Shown piece after piece: positions 9,542 through 17,485 of a stretch of 64,000 bases of DNA (its first letter is position 1; each line of letters starts with the position of its first letter). Source of the stretch: Tardibacter sp963781025 (GTDB lineage Bacteria; Pseudomonadota; Alphaproteobacteria; Sphingomonadales; Sphingomonadaceae); assembly GCA_963781025.1 (NCBI GenBank), contig CAWADU010000003.1, positions 930,001 to 994,000 on the forward strand, read 5' to 3'. The translations under genes were made by a program, and so were the position numbers. Below the pieces are notes generated by a model. The model saw only the letters and a program-made list of their open reading frames with translations, was not told where the DNA came from and did no database searches.

Positions 9542-10206
9542 TATTTCTTGCCATCCGCGTTGACGGGTGACGGCGCGCCAGGTGCTTCGGGAGCGGCCTT
9601 CTCATCGCCCGGGAGGATGTATTTCGCGCCTTCCCATGGGCTCAGGAAGTCGAAGCTGCGGAAATCCTGCGCCAGCTTCACCGGCTCATAAACCACGCGC
9701 TTGTGTTCTTCGGAATAGCGCAACTCAACATAGCCGGTGAGCGGAAAGTCCTTGCGCTGCGGATGGCCCTGAAAACCATAATCGGTGAGGATGCGGCGCA
9801 GATCCGGATGATTTTCGAAGAGCACGCCATACATGTCGTAGACTTCGCGCTCCAGCCAGTTGGCGACAGGCCAGATGCCCGTCACCGACGGCACGGGCGT
9901 CTCCTCGTCAGCCGTCACCTTCACGCGGACGCGCCGGTTCTGTGTCAGCGACAGCAGGTGATAGACCACCTCGAACCGCTCGGGTCGATCAGGGTAGTCG
10001 ACGCCGGCGATCTCCATCAACTGCTGATATTCAAGGCCGGGTGTGTCGCGCAGCGCGATCATCGCGGCAACGAGGCCGTCGCGCGTCACGGTCACCGAAA
10101 TCTCGCCGACGGAATCCCTGGCATCGACAAAAGCAACGCCGATCGCTGCCTTCACGGCTTCGATCACGCCCTCGTTCGACGCCATACGCGGAGCAGGACT
10201 GTTCAT
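9541..10206 (-). CDS. nuoC: NADH:quinone oxidoreductase subunit C
   Basis: 30-kDa-type peripheral subunit of complex I, 221 residues. The signature WLEREVYDMYGVLFENHPDL and the following RRILTDYGFQGHPQRKDFPL are diagnostic. I chose ATG 10206 (MNSPAPRM), 10 nt after the nuoB stop with a GAGGGG ribosome-binding site about 6 nt upstream; an ATG 11 codons earlier would overlap nuoB. The C-terminal tail is rich in Pro and Ala and probably disordered. Confidence 0.95.
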   Translation of the reverse strand: MNSPAPRMASNEGVIEAVKAAIGVAFVDARDSVGEISVTVTRDGLVAAMIALRDTPGLEYQQLMEIAGVDYPDRPERFEVVYHLLSLTQNRRVRVKVTADEETPVPSVTGIWPVANWLEREVYDMYGVLFENHPDLRRILTDYGFQGHPQRKDFPLTGYVELRYSEEHKRVVYEPVKLAQDFRSFDFLSPWEGAKYILPGDEKAAPEAPGAPSPVNADGKK

Positions 10207-10216
10207 CGCACGCCCC

Positions 10217-10783
10217 TCACCGCTCAAAGGTTCCAACACGGCGGATTTTCCGCTGCAACGTCATGATCCCGTAAAGCAGGGCTTCGGCAGTCGGGGGGCA
10301 GCCGGGAACATAGACGTCAACCGGCACGATCCGGTCACAGCCGCGCACCACCGAATAGCTATAGTGGTAATAGCCGCCGCCATTGGCGCAGCTGCCCATC
10401 GAAATGACATAGCGCGGTTCGGACATCTGGTCGTAGACTCGTCGCAAGGCCGGAGCCATCTTGTTGCACAGCGTCCCTGCCACGATCATGCAGTCGGACT
10501 GACGCGGCGATGCGCGGGGCGCGACGCCGAACCGTTCAAGATCATAACGCGGCATGTTGACCTGGATCATCTCGACCGCGCAGCACGCAAGGCCGAACGT
10601 CATCCACCAGAGCGATCCCGTTCGCGCCCAGTTGAAGAGATCCTCGGTCGACGTGACGAGAAAGCCCTTATCGGTCACTTCCGACTGAAGCGCCCTGAAA
10701 TAATCGGCGTCGGGCGCCGTCCCCGGAGGCGGCGCGACGGTTGGATTCTGTGGCTCATGGAGCTGGGGCAAGGTCACTCCCAT
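10217..10783 (-). CDS. nuoB: NADH:quinone oxidoreductase subunit B
   Basis: Holds cluster N2, the last electron carrier before quinone. It is 188 residues from ATG 10783, which overlaps the end of nuoA by 10 nt. The tandem-cysteine motif MTFGLACCAVEM and the further ligands in SMGSCANGGG and VPGCPPTAEAL are all present. The first ~40 residues (QLHEPQNPTVAPPPGTAP) are low-complexity, as is common in alphaproteobacterial NuoB. Confidence 0.97.
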   Translation of the reverse strand: MGVTLPQLHEPQNPTVAPPPGTAPDADYFRALQSEVTDKGFLVTSTEDLFNWARTGSLWWMTFGLACCAVEMIQVNMPRYDLERFGVAPRASPRQSDCMIVAGTLCNKMAPALRRVYDQMSEPRYVISMGSCANGGGYYHYSYSVVRGCDRIVPVDVYVPGCPPTAEALLYGIMTLQRKIRRVGTFER

Positions 10784-11151
10784 TCCAGCGCTCCTCTTTT
10801 CCAGGCGTAGATAAAGCCCACGGTCAGATCGATCAGGAACAACATCATGACCGCCCATCCGGCAAAACCGATCACGCCAAGCGACACCGCCCAGGGGAAC
10901 AGGAATGCCGCCTCAAGATCGAAAATGATGAAAAGGATCGAAACCAGATAGAAACGGACGTCGAATTGCCGCCGCGCGTCCTCGAACGCGGGAAATCCAC
11001 ATTCATATTCGGTGAGCTTGTCCGGGTACGGATTCTGCGCGCCGGTCAGCGTAGCGACCAGAATCGGCAATCCGACGAACACGCCGGAAACCAGAACGGC
11101 GATCCCGAGAAAAAGCAGGATCGGCAAATACTGCGACAGATCGAGGGACAA
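10774..11151 (-). CDS. nuoA: NADH:quinone oxidoreductase subunit A
   Basis: First gene of the nuo operon; 125 residues with three membrane helices. The conserved loop YECGFPAFEDARRQFDVRFY contains the ECG motif near the quinone channel. The 106 nt upstream (11152-11257) separate it from the suhB-like gene on the same strand and presumably contain the nuo promoter, but I could not assign clear -35/-10 boxes. All twelve nuo genes seen here are co-directional with overlaps or very short gaps. Confidence 0.95.
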   Translation of the reverse strand: MSLDLSQYLPILLFLGIAVLVSGVFVGLPILVATLTGAQNPYPDKLTEYECGFPAFEDARRQFDVRFYLVSILFIIFDLEAAFLFPWAVSLGVIGFAGWAVMMLFLIDLTVGFIYAWKRGALEWE

Positions 11152-11257
11152 GGGCCATCTCGCAAGTGCGTCATGAAACTGAGGCGGCTTTTAGGAGCCA
11201 ATGTTCGCGTTGCCAAGCCGTACTTGGCCGATCAACCGCATTCTTTTCAGGATATGT

Positions 11258-12058
11258 TCAGCCGCGCAGCGCGCTCCCGATCAGCCGGTGCAAACGCGAA
11301 TGAATTGCATCGCTGGCCGCGATGATTTCACCACGGTCGATGACACGTTCGCCGCCGCGAAAATCGCTGACAAAACCGCCTGCTTCGCGAACCAGAAGGA
11401 TCCCGGCGGCCACATCCCATATCTGGAGCCCGCTCTCCCAGAAGCCGTCATAACGGCCCGCCGCGACCCATGCGAGGTCGAGCGCCGCCGAACCGAAGCG
11501 GCGGATGCCCGCGACCTCGGGCGCAACGGCCTGAAATATCCGCTGGAACTGGGCGTGATCGCCGTGTCCCATGAAGGGAATGCCGGTCGCCAGCAACGAG
11601 TCGGACAGGTCCCGGCGCGCGGAAACGCGCAGGCGCCGGTCCTGAAGCCAGGCCCCTTTCCCTTTTTCCGCCCAGAAGCTTTCATCGGTCAGCGGCTGAT
11701 AGACCAGACCGGCCACGATCTCGCCATTGTCCTCGACGGCGATGGAGATGGCGAAATGCGGAACGCCGTGCAGAAAGTTGGTGGTGCCGTCCAGCGGATC
11801 GACGATCCAGCGGAAGCGTGGATTTTCGCCCTTCTTCTCGCCGATCTCCTCCATCACATAGCCCCAGTCGGGCCGCGCCTGGGTCAGCACTTCGCGGATC
11901 GTCTGCTCCGCCTGGTTGTCGGCCGCCGAAACGAAATCGGCAGGCCCCTTGCGCGACACCTGCAGGGCCTCGACTTCATTGAAGTCGCGACGCAGCCGGG
12001 GTGCAGCCTTGCGCGCGGCCTTTTCCATGATGGTGATGAGCGAGGAATGTGCTGGCAT
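11258..12058 (-). CDS. Inositol-1-monophosphatase family protein (SuhB-like)
   Basis: Mg2+-dependent phosphatase of the IMPase family, 266 residues. Both metal-site motifs are visible: WIVDPLDGTTNFLHGVPHFA near residues 84-103 and the C-terminal IWDVAAGILLVREAGG. The likely substrates are inositol phosphate or related sugar phosphates; SuhB homologues also act in rRNA transcription complexes. It lies between efp and the nuo operon on the same strand. Confidence 0.9.
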   Translation of the reverse strand: MPAHSSLITIMEKAARKAAPRLRRDFNEVEALQVSRKGPADFVSAADNQAEQTIREVLTQARPDWGYVMEEIGEKKGENPRFRWIVDPLDGTTNFLHGVPHFAISIAVEDNGEIVAGLVYQPLTDESFWAEKGKGAWLQDRRLRVSARRDLSDSLLATGIPFMGHGDHAQFQRIFQAVAPEVAGIRRFGSAALDLAWVAAGRYDGFWESGLQIWDVAAGILLVREAGGFVSDFRGGERVIDRGEIIAASDAIHSRLHRLIGSALRG

Positions 12059-12064
12059 TTCTTA

Positions 12065-12165
12065 TCCAATCTCCCTTCCCTTACACGGGAAGGCGGGGGC
12101 AGGTGCGGCCACGGCGTCCGGAACCCGCCTTTTGATTCTCTCCCTGAGAAAGGGAGGGAAATCTG
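12065..12165. repeat. Two small inverted repeats between efp and suhB-like gene
   Basis: CTTCCCttacacGGGAAG near 12075 and CTCCCTgagaaAGGGAG near 12138 each can fold into a short hairpin. They flank a GC-rich stretch. Neither is followed by a clear T-run, so they are not canonical terminators; they resemble the dispersed small palindromes of sphingomonad intergenic DNA. Confidence 0.5.
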
Positions 12166-12169
12166 ACGG

Positions 12170-12734
12170 TCAATCCGCGCGACGGACATATTCCTGCGCA
12201 TAGACGTCGACGACGATGCGCGTGCCCGCCGTGATGTGCGGCGGCACCATCACGCGGACACCATTGTCGAGGATCGCCGGCTTGTAGGACGACGAGGCCG
12301 TCTGCCCCTTCACCACCGCATCGGCTTCGACGATCGTCGCTTCGATCTGGTCGGGAAGCTGGACGGAGATCGGCTTGTCCTCATAGGTTTCCATGACGAC
12401 ATCCATGCCGTCTTGCAGGAACTGGGCGGCATCGCCCAACAGGTCGCGCGGCAACGACACCTGGTCGTAGGTGTCCTTGTCCATGAAGGTCAGCTGGTCG
12501 CCCTCGGCGTAGAGATACTGGAAATCCTTGGTGTCGAGGCGGACGCGCTCCACCGTTTCCGAGCGACCGGAAGCGGATGTTGGTCTTGCGTCCATCGATC
12601 AGGTTTTTCAGCTCCACCTGCATATAGGCGCCGCCCTTGCCGGGCTGGGTGTGCTGGATCTTGACCGCGCGCCACAGGCCTTTTTCATATTCGATTATGT
12701 TGCCGGGACGAATGTCCACGCCGCTGATCTTCAT
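12170..12734 (-). CDS. efp: Elongation factor P, frame-disrupted (1 indel)
   Basis: Relieves ribosome stalling at polyproline motifs. It starts at ATG 12734 (MKISGVDIRPGNIIEYEKG) with the conserved loop TQPGKGGAYMQVELKN carrying the modifiable Lys. After TNIRFRS near 12560 the frame changes: the genomic TCGCTCGG has one base more than needed to read RSSETVERVRLDTKDFQYLY, which continues in another frame to the stop at 12170. Repaired length is about 187 residues, normal for EF-P. An inserted C in the assembly is the simplest explanation. Confidence 0.92.
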
Positions 12735-12798
12735 GGGATATCCGTATCTTTGAAAAGCGAAAGAGCCGGGCGCGCTTTAGCCCGATGATGCGTCCAGC

Positions 12799-13296
12799 TC
12801 AAGGCCCGTGGTGAGGCCGTGGCTGATAGACAAGCTCGGTCGCGATTTGGCGGATGATGTGCGCGGCCCGATCACCCCCCAGTTCCAGCCGCATGATCCA
12901 GGAGCAAAACGCGACCAGATAGAGAAACCCGATGATGATCAGCTCGAACCGGACTATGCCCAAAACCAGCATAAAGCCGAAAAAGCCTATGCAGCCGAAC
13001 AATACCCCCTTGCCGAACGGCGTCAGCTTGCGACGGCAATCGCCGAAGAACCCGCCCGGTTTTCCACCGAAAAAGCGCTGGGCGATGGGGTGCCCGTGCA
13101 CCAGCTCGTCAAGCTCCTTGATGGAGCGGGGAAACACCGCCAGCCAACCGACGACCACCGGCATCACGAACTGGGCCACGCCCAGGCGTATGCTGCCCGG
13201 CAGCGACAAGTCGGCTTCGATAAAGCTGAATATGATAGCGAGCGATGCGCAGATCGCGCAGATGACCACCCAGGTCCAACCGATCCATCGCCTCAA
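12799..13296 (-). CDS. Small integral membrane protein of unknown function
   Basis: 165 residues with about four hydrophobic helices: WIGWTWVVICAICASLAIIF, LGVAQFVMPVVVGWLAVF, KGVLFGCIGFFGFMLVLGIV and LIIIGFLYLVAFCSWIM. A cytoplasmic-looking loop (RSIKELDELVHGHPIAQRFF) lies between helices two and three. The start overlaps the thiE stop by 4 nt (ATGA), so it is probably co-translated with thiE. No family was recognised, and the function may be unrelated to thiamine. Confidence 0.75.
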   Translation of the reverse strand: MRRWIGWTWVVICAICASLAIIFSFIEADLSLPGSIRLGVAQFVMPVVVGWLAVFPRSIKELDELVHGHPIAQRFFGGKPGGFFGDCRRKLTPFGKGVLFGCIGFFGFMLVLGIVRFELIIIGFLYLVAFCSWIMRLELGGDRAAHIIRQIATELVYQPRPHHGP

Positions 13297-13964
13297 TCAA
13301 GCACGTCCTCGAAAGCCCGGACACCCGCCGCCGGTCCCTGTGGATGATTCCATACCGCGCCCGAAACGGCAAGAAAGTCCGCCCCCGCGCGCACTAGCGG
13401 TTGTGCGTTGCCGGCCGTTATTCCACCGATCGCGACGCAAGGAATTTCGAACAGGGTCGACCACCAGCCAAGGATAGCCGGATCGGGTTGATGAAATGTT
13501 TCCTTGGTGGTGGTAGGATAGAACGCGCCGAACGCGACATAATCCGCTCCGGCCTCGCCCGCCTCCATCGCGAGATGGCGGCTGTCGTGACAGGTCACGC
13601 CGATCTGCGCGGCAGGCCCGAGAAGCCGGCGGGCTTCCCTCGGATCGCCATCGCCCTGCCCCAGATGTACGCCGTCCGCGCCCAGTTCATGGGCGAGGTC
13701 CATCCGGTCGTTGAGGATGAACGCCACGTCATGTTCGGCGCAGATCGGCATCAGCGACCGCGCCGCCGCCATGACGGCATCGTCCGGCAAGCCCTTCAAT
13801 CGCAACTGAAAAGCGGCGACCCGGCCGATGTCCAGAGCCGCCTTCAGAAGCGCCGGAAAATCAGGGCCGATCTCAGGCGGTGAGATGAGATAGAGCTGGC
13901 ACGGCGGACGCTGCTCGCGTTCGAACCGGTCCGCGAAATGGGGGTCGAGATCGTCTTTGGTCAT
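13293..13964 (-). CDS. thiE: Thiamine phosphate synthase
   Basis: Joins HMP-pyrophosphate and thiazole phosphate to make thiamine monophosphate. It is a 223-residue TIM barrel with family blocks FQLRLKG, FILNDRMDLAHELGADGVHL, IGVTCHDSRH, GADYVAFGAFYPTTTKE and VAIGGITAGNAQPLVRAGAD. The first ~20 residues are a charged extension. In sphingomonads thiE often follows the glycolytic genes, as here; no TPP riboswitch is seen upstream. Confidence 0.9.
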   Translation of the reverse strand: MTKDDLDPHFADRFEREQRPPCQLYLISPPEIGPDFPALLKAALDIGRVAAFQLRLKGLPDDAVMAAARSLMPICAEHDVAFILNDRMDLAHELGADGVHLGQGDGDPREARRLLGPAAQIGVTCHDSRHLAMEAGEAGADYVAFGAFYPTTTKETFHQPDPAILGWWSTLFEIPCVAIGGITAGNAQPLVRAGADFLAVSGAVWNHPQGPAAGVRAFEDVLD

Positions 13965-13974
13965 GCTTTTCGAA

Positions 13975-14100
13975 CCGTCACCCCAGCGAAAGCTGGTTCC
14001 ATACTGAAATGTTTCTTATCCGCTGCAAGCAGCATGGATGCCAGCTGGAGCCTGCCCCCGGACGGGCGAGACCCGTACCGGGAGCCGGGGCATGACGGCT
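13975..14100. repeat. Dispersed 'GTCAyCCC' inverted-repeat element (copy A)
   Basis: The stretch between fda and thiE begins CCGTCACCCCAGCGAAAGC followed by TGGTTCCAT and later has ATGGATGCCAGCTGGAGCC, so its ends are imperfect inverted copies (AGCTGG..CCAT versus ATGG..CCAGCT). The architecture matches the copy between gap and pgk. No coding potential was seen. Confidence 0.6.
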
Positions 14101-14110
14101 GAAGAATTGC

Positions 14111-15025
14111 TTATTCCTCGCCCTTATAGATGCGCACCAGCTTATCGAGCATGGCGAGCGCGTCCTCGCGCGAGCGTTGGAAGGTATTGCGGCCGATGAT
14201 CGAGCCATTGCCGCCGCCGTCGCGGATGTCACGCGCGTCCTGATAGACGGCATCCGCGCCCTTGGCCGCTCCGCCCGAGAAGACGACGATGCGCCGCCCA
14301 TTGAAGCAGGACTGGACGACATGCTTCACCCGGTCCGACTGCTTCGACCAGTCGGTGCCCTCATAGGCCTTTTGCGCGTCCTTCTGTTCGATATGGGCGC
14401 TCGGCAGCTTCACCTTGATGATGTGCGCGCCGATCAGCGCGGCGATGTGCGCCGCATAGGCGCCGACATCCAGCGCCAGTTCGCCTTCCTTCGACAGATT
14501 GCCGCCGCGCGGATAGGACCAGACGACCGTCGCGATGCCCACCGACTTGGCTTCGGCCGAAAGCTCGCGGATTTCCTCGATCTGCTCGAAAATCTGGTCG
14601 GAGCCCGGATAGATGGTGAAGCCGATGGCCGCGCAGCCGAGCCGCAGCGCATCGTCGACGCTTGCCGTCACCGCCTGGTCGATCGAGGTCGCCCAGCTGT
14701 TGGACGAGTTCATCTTGAGGATGGTTGGTATCTGGCCGGCAAAGGTGTCGGCCCCGGCCTCCAGCGCGCCGAGCGGGGCCGCATAGGCCGAAAGACCCGC
14801 ATCGATCGCGAGCTGATAGTGATAGTGCGGGTCATAGGCCGGCGGATTGACCGAAAAACTGCGCGCAGGGCCATGTTCGAAGCCCTGATCGACCGGCAGG
14901 ATGATGAGCTTGCCGGTGCCGCCGAGCCGCCCGTGGGTGATGATCCGGGCGATATTCGCCTTGGTGCCGGGATTGTCGCTCTCGTACCAGGAGAGGATGT
15001 TCTTGACGGTCGGGGTGAAGGTCAT
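14111..15025 (-). CDS. Class I fructose-bisphosphate aldolase (DhnA/FbaB type)
   Basis: Schiff-base aldolase that cleaves fructose-1,6-bisphosphate; 304 residues. Recognisable blocks are LIILPVDQGFEHGPARSF near residue 40, KMNSSNSW, GFTIYPGSD, HIIKVKLPSA and VVFSGGAAKGAD (phosphate loop). The ATG at 15025 has an AGGAGC ribosome-binding site about 5 nt upstream; the frame opens 11 codons earlier without such a site. It is downstream of pgk in a glycolytic/pentose-phosphate run. Confidence 0.9.
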   Translation of the reverse strand: MTFTPTVKNILSWYESDNPGTKANIARIITHGRLGGTGKLIILPVDQGFEHGPARSFSVNPPAYDPHYHYQLAIDAGLSAYAAPLGALEAGADTFAGQIPTILKMNSSNSWATSIDQAVTASVDDALRLGCAAIGFTIYPGSDQIFEQIEEIRELSAEAKSVGIATVVWSYPRGGNLSKEGELALDVGAYAAHIAALIGAHIIKVKLPSAHIEQKDAQKAYEGTDWSKQSDRVKHVVQSCFNGRRIVVFSGGAAKGADAVYQDARDIRDGGGNGSIIGRNTFQRSREDALAMLDKLVRIYKGEE

Positions 15026-15125
15026 GATGGGCTCCTGATGCTGTCTTTCGCGGTGCAATATCGGTCAAAATCCCGGACGGCAACAGCGGGCGACGAGCAG
15101 CGCCATATCCCGCCCGGAGAAAACG

Positions 15126-16331
15126 TCAGGCTGATGCAAGCTCCAGCGCCTTGACGCCCGGCAGTTCCTTGCCTTCCATCCATTCGAGGAACGCGCCGCC
15201 CGCCGTTGAAACGAAAGTGAAATCATCGGCAACGCCCGCCTGGTTGAGCGCGGCGACCGTATCGCCGCCGCCCGCGACGGACACCAGCGATCCGCTCTGG
15301 GTAAGGGCCGCCGCTGTCTTCGCAAGCGCGACGGTGGCGGTGTCGAATGGCGGCGTTTCGAACGCGCCGAGCGGGCCGTTCCAGACGAGCGTGCGGCATG
15401 TCTTCAAGGCATCTGCCAGCGCCTCGACCGCGGCGGGGCCGACGTCGAGAATCATTTCGTCGGCGGCGACCTCATGGACATTGACGGTGCGCGTCGGCGG
15501 ATTGGCCCTGAATTCCTTCGCCACGACCACGTCATAGGGCAGGTGAACAGTGCATTCCGCCTTGTCGGCGCGATCAAGAATTTCGAGCGCGGTGTCCTTC
15601 AGGTCGTGTTCGCACAGCGACTTGCCGACATCGATCCCGCGCGCGGCAAGAAAGGTATTGGCCATACCGCCGCCGATGATCAGGTGATCGACCTTTTCGA
15701 CGAGGTGCTTCAGCACGTCGAGCTTGGTTGAAACCTTGGCACCGCCGACAACTGCCGCCACCGGGGGTTCCGGATTTCCCAGCGCCTTTTCAAGGGCTTC
15801 AAGCTCGGCCTGCATCGACCGGCCCGCATAAGCGGGAAGCCGGTGGGCGAGGCCCTCGGTCGAAACATGGGCGCGGTGCGCCGCCGAAAAGGCGTCGTTG
15901 ACGTAGAAATCACCAAGCCGGGCCATGGAATCGGCCAGCGTCGGATCATTTTTTTCCTCGCCCTTTTCGAAACGGGTGTTCTCAAGGATAGCGATATCGC
16001 CGGACACCAGCAGGCCAACCGCCCTTTCGGCGTCTGGCCCATGGCTGTCGCTGACGAACATTACCGGACGCCCAAGCACCTCGCTCAACGTTCGCGTGAT
16101 GAGCGACAACGACATATCGGGGCGGCGCTCGCCCTTGGGCCGCCCGAAATGAGCGAGAAGCAGGACGATCGCGCCCTTGTCGGCAAGCTCGGTGATGGTT
16201 GGAACGGCCGCCTCGAAACGGGTGGCGTCGGTTACACGGCCATCGGCCATGGGAACGTTGAAATCGACGCGGACGAGCGCACGCTTGCCCTTCACGTCGC
16301 CAAGATCATCCAGTGTCCTGAACCGCGCCAC
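15126..16331 (-). CDS. pgk: Phosphoglycerate kinase
   Basis: Makes ATP from 1,3-bisphosphoglycerate. 401 residues, normal length. The N-terminal signature RALVRVDFNVPMADGRVTD, the substrate-site blocks LLLAHFGRPKGER and VVGGAKVSTKLDVL, and the C-terminal nucleotide loop SVAGGGDTVAALNQAG are all intact. It is co-directional with gap upstream (125 nt gap containing a repeat) and the aldolase downstream. Confidence 0.97.
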   Translation of the reverse strand: MARFRTLDDLGDVKGKRALVRVDFNVPMADGRVTDATRFEAAVPTITELADKGAIVLLLAHFGRPKGERRPDMSLSLITRTLSEVLGRPVMFVSDSHGPDAERAVGLLVSGDIAILENTRFEKGEEKNDPTLADSMARLGDFYVNDAFSAAHRAHVSTEGLAHRLPAYAGRSMQAELEALEKALGNPEPPVAAVVGGAKVSTKLDVLKHLVEKVDHLIIGGGMANTFLAARGIDVGKSLCEHDLKDTALEILDRADKAECTVHLPYDVVVAKEFRANPPTRTVNVHEVAADEMILDVGPAAVEALADALKTCRTLVWNGPLGAFETPPFDTATVALAKTAAALTQSGSLVSVAGGGDTVAALNQAGVADDFTFVSTAGGAFLEWMEGKELPGVKALELASA

Positions 16332-16346
16332 CTGCTTCTCCTTTGC

Positions 16347-16452
16347 TTAACCGTCATCCCCGCGCAGGCGGGAACCCATAACCGCAGGTCAGCGGGAATC
16401 CGGAAACCCGGTAACCCGGTGTCATGGGTCCCCGCCCCCGCGGGGAAGACCA
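16347..16452. repeat. Dispersed 'GTCATCCC' inverted-repeat element (copy B)
   Basis: The gap-pgk spacer is almost wholly an imperfect palindrome. GTCATCCCCGCGCAGGCGGG with AACCCAT at one end faces ATGGGTCCCCGCCCCCGCGG with GGAAG at the other, giving a 22-bp arm with about three mismatches. The inner part has further short repeats (GGAAACCCGGTAACCCGG). In RNA it would form a strong hairpin between the two mRNA segments. Confidence 0.7.
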
Positions 16453-16456
16453 ATAA

Positions 16457-17467
16457 CTAAAGCAACCGCCCGATCGCACCCGCCGTATCGACCATGCGGT
16501 TCGAGAAGCCCCATTCATTGTCGTACCAGGACACGACGCGAACCAGCTTGCCCTCGATCACGGCGGTTTCGAGGCTGTCGACCGTCGATGACGCCGGACA
16601 GTGGTTGTAGTCGATCGAAACCAGCGGCTCCTCGCTGTAATCGAGAATACCGGCGAGCGGACCTTCGTTGGCGGCCTTCTTCAGCGCCGCGTTGACTTCC
16701 TCGACCGTGGTGTCGCGCTTCGGCGTGAAGGTGAGGTCGACGAGGCTGACGTTGGGCGTCGGCACGCGGATGGCCGAACCGTCGAGCTTGCCCTTCAGCT
16801 CCGGCAGAACCTCTGCCACCGCACGAGCAGCGCCGGTGGTCGTCGGGATCATCGACATCGCGGCGGCACGCGCGCGGCGCATGTCCGGATGGATCTGGTC
16901 GAGGATCTTCTGATCGTTGGTATAGGCGTGGATCGTCGTCATCAGGCCGCGCTCGATGCCGATGACGTCGTTCATCACCTTGGCGATGGGCGCAAGGCAG
17001 TTGGTCGTGCACGACGCGTTCGATACGATGGTATGTTCAGCCGTCAGCTTTTCATGATTGACGCCATAAACGACGGTCAGGTCGACGCCCTTCGCTGGAG
17101 CAGAGATGAGCACGCGCTTGGCGCCTGCGGTCAGATGCTTGCCGGCGTTCTCGCGGTCGGCGAAAAAGCCGGTGCACTCGAGCGCGATGTCGATGCCATT
17201 GGCAGCGTGCGGCAGATTGGCGGGATCGCGCTCCGCCGTCACCTTGATGCGCCTGCCGTCGATAATGAGGTCGTTGCCGTCGGCCTGGACTGAGCCCTTG
17301 TATGCGCCATGAACGGAATCACGCTTGAACAGCAGCGCGTTGGACTTGGCATCGGCGAGGTCGTTGATCGCGACCAGTTCAAGGCCACAGTCGGGGCGCT
17401 CCAGAATCGCGCGGGCGACGAGACGGCCAATACGCCCGAACCCGTTGATCGCAACTTTCACTGCCAT
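16457..17467 (-). CDS. gap: Glyceraldehyde-3-phosphate dehydrogenase, type I
   Basis: Oxidises GAP to 1,3-bisphosphoglycerate with NAD+. 336 residues. It shows the Rossmann start VAINGFGRIGRLVARAI, the catalytic SNASCTTNCLAPIAKVM near residue 153, the substrate loop TTTGAARAV and the C-terminal SWYDNEWGFSNRM. It lies 18 nt downstream of tkt, indicating one transcript. Confidence 0.97.
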   Translation of the reverse strand: MAVKVAINGFGRIGRLVARAILERPDCGLELVAINDLADAKSNALLFKRDSVHGAYKGSVQADGNDLIIDGRRIKVTAERDPANLPHAANGIDIALECTGFFADRENAGKHLTAGAKRVLISAPAKGVDLTVVYGVNHEKLTAEHTIVSNASCTTNCLAPIAKVMNDVIGIERGLMTTIHAYTNDQKILDQIHPDMRRARAAAMSMIPTTTGAARAVAEVLPELKGKLDGSAIRVPTPNVSLVDLTFTPKRDTTVEEVNAALKKAANEGPLAGILDYSEEPLVSIDYNHCPASSTVDSLETAVIEGKLVRVVSWYDNEWGFSNRMVDTAGAIGRLL

Positions 17468-17485
17468 TCTCGTTCTCCTTCGATT

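Noticed and set aside
13965..14110. TPP riboswitch for thiE
   Set aside because: No thi-box pattern; the spacer is a dispersed palindromic repeat.
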